The notes beneath the pieces are model-generated. The model searched no databases and was not told the DNA's origin. It saw nothing but the letters and a program-made list of their open reading frames with translations. A stretch of DNA of 64,000 nucleotides from Rhodobacter sp. GTDB taxonomy: Bacteria > Pseudomonadota > Alphaproteobacteria > Rhodobacterales > Rhodobacteraceae. The position numbers and the translations under genes were made by a program. Position 1 is the stretch's first letter. Each line of letters starts with the position of its first letter. Shown piece by piece: positions 63,980 through 64,000 of this stretch. Where the stretch lies: NCBI GenBank assembly GCA_020251025.1, contig JADCDI010000075.1:43147-107146 (forward strand). The letters are read 5' to 3'.

Positions 63980-64000
63980 TCTGTGTCGCCCGGGCCTTCC

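Overview
The window is high-GC (most genes end codons in G or C) and reads as a chromosomal segment of an alphaproteobacterium, almost certainly of the Rhodobacterales/Paracoccaceae group. The grounds are a complete 14-gene nuo operon followed by birA-coaX-rnj, the NDUFA12-mlaD-DUF2155-aat-accC-accB order, a cysG-DUF2849-cysI-cysH-DUF934-fpr sulfur block, and mitochondrial-type Complex I accessory genes. I saw no rRNA, tRNA, CRISPR array or intact insertion sequence.

Layout. 1-7.4 kb: surface glycan genes. A nonulosonic-acid set (end of a Gfo/Idh/MocA oxidoreductase, a CMP-sugar cytidylyltransferase, an SDR) runs on + and meets a - strand operon holding two tandem Kdo transferases, a NeuC-type epimerase and an MsbA-like exporter. 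7.6-12 kb: stress and proteostasis (msrA, selO, clpP, clpX). 12-16 kb: NDUFA12-like subunit, mlaD, a DUF2155 protein, then aat and accBC on -. 16-19.5 kb: pyrimidine reduction (preT, preA) with a DedA-family gene between them. 19.8-22.3 kb: a TetA-like MFS pump coupled to a DegT-family aminotransferase.

22.6-42.5 kb: the nuoA-N operon, then birA, coaX and RNase J to 45.7 kb. The operon carries an unusual load of non-core genes: a DUF4160/DUF2442 pair with a duplicated 5' stub of nuoE, a helix-hairpin-helix membrane protein, a DUF5337-like protein, a small membrane protein, a lipoprotein, a DUF3291 protein, a 67-aa protein, a coiled-coil protein, a carboxymuconolactone-decarboxylase-like protein, and two exported proteins on either side of nuoK that look like diverged paralogues. 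Most are joined to their neighbours by ATGA or TGATG overlaps, so they are probably transcribed and translated with Complex I. Some (the exported pair and the DUF4160/DUF2442 cassette) look visibly richer in A/T than their neighbours and look acquired.

46-48.8 kb: xdhC, a molybdopterin-binding protein and a GST. 48.9-50.2 kb: infC, which appears to start at a rare ATA codon, and an alanine-rich membrane-anchored coiled-coil protein. 50.3-55.8 kb: assimilatory sulfur reduction (fpr, DUF934, APS-type reductase, sulfite reductase, DUF2849, siroheme methyltransferase) with a divergent Lrp/AsnC regulator. 55.8-58 kb: a cytochrome P450 and an EamA exporter. 58-64 kb: tpiA, two Fe-S assembly genes, tgt and lon.

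Functional links inside the window: BirA biotinylates AccB; the NDUFA12-like gene and both Fe-S assembly genes bear on Complex I; ClpXP and Lon are the main ATP-dependent proteases; siroheme synthesis serves the sulfite reductase in the same operon. The most unusual material is the cargo embedded in nuo, above all the nuoE stub/DUF4160/DUF2442 junction and the exported pair flanking nuoK.
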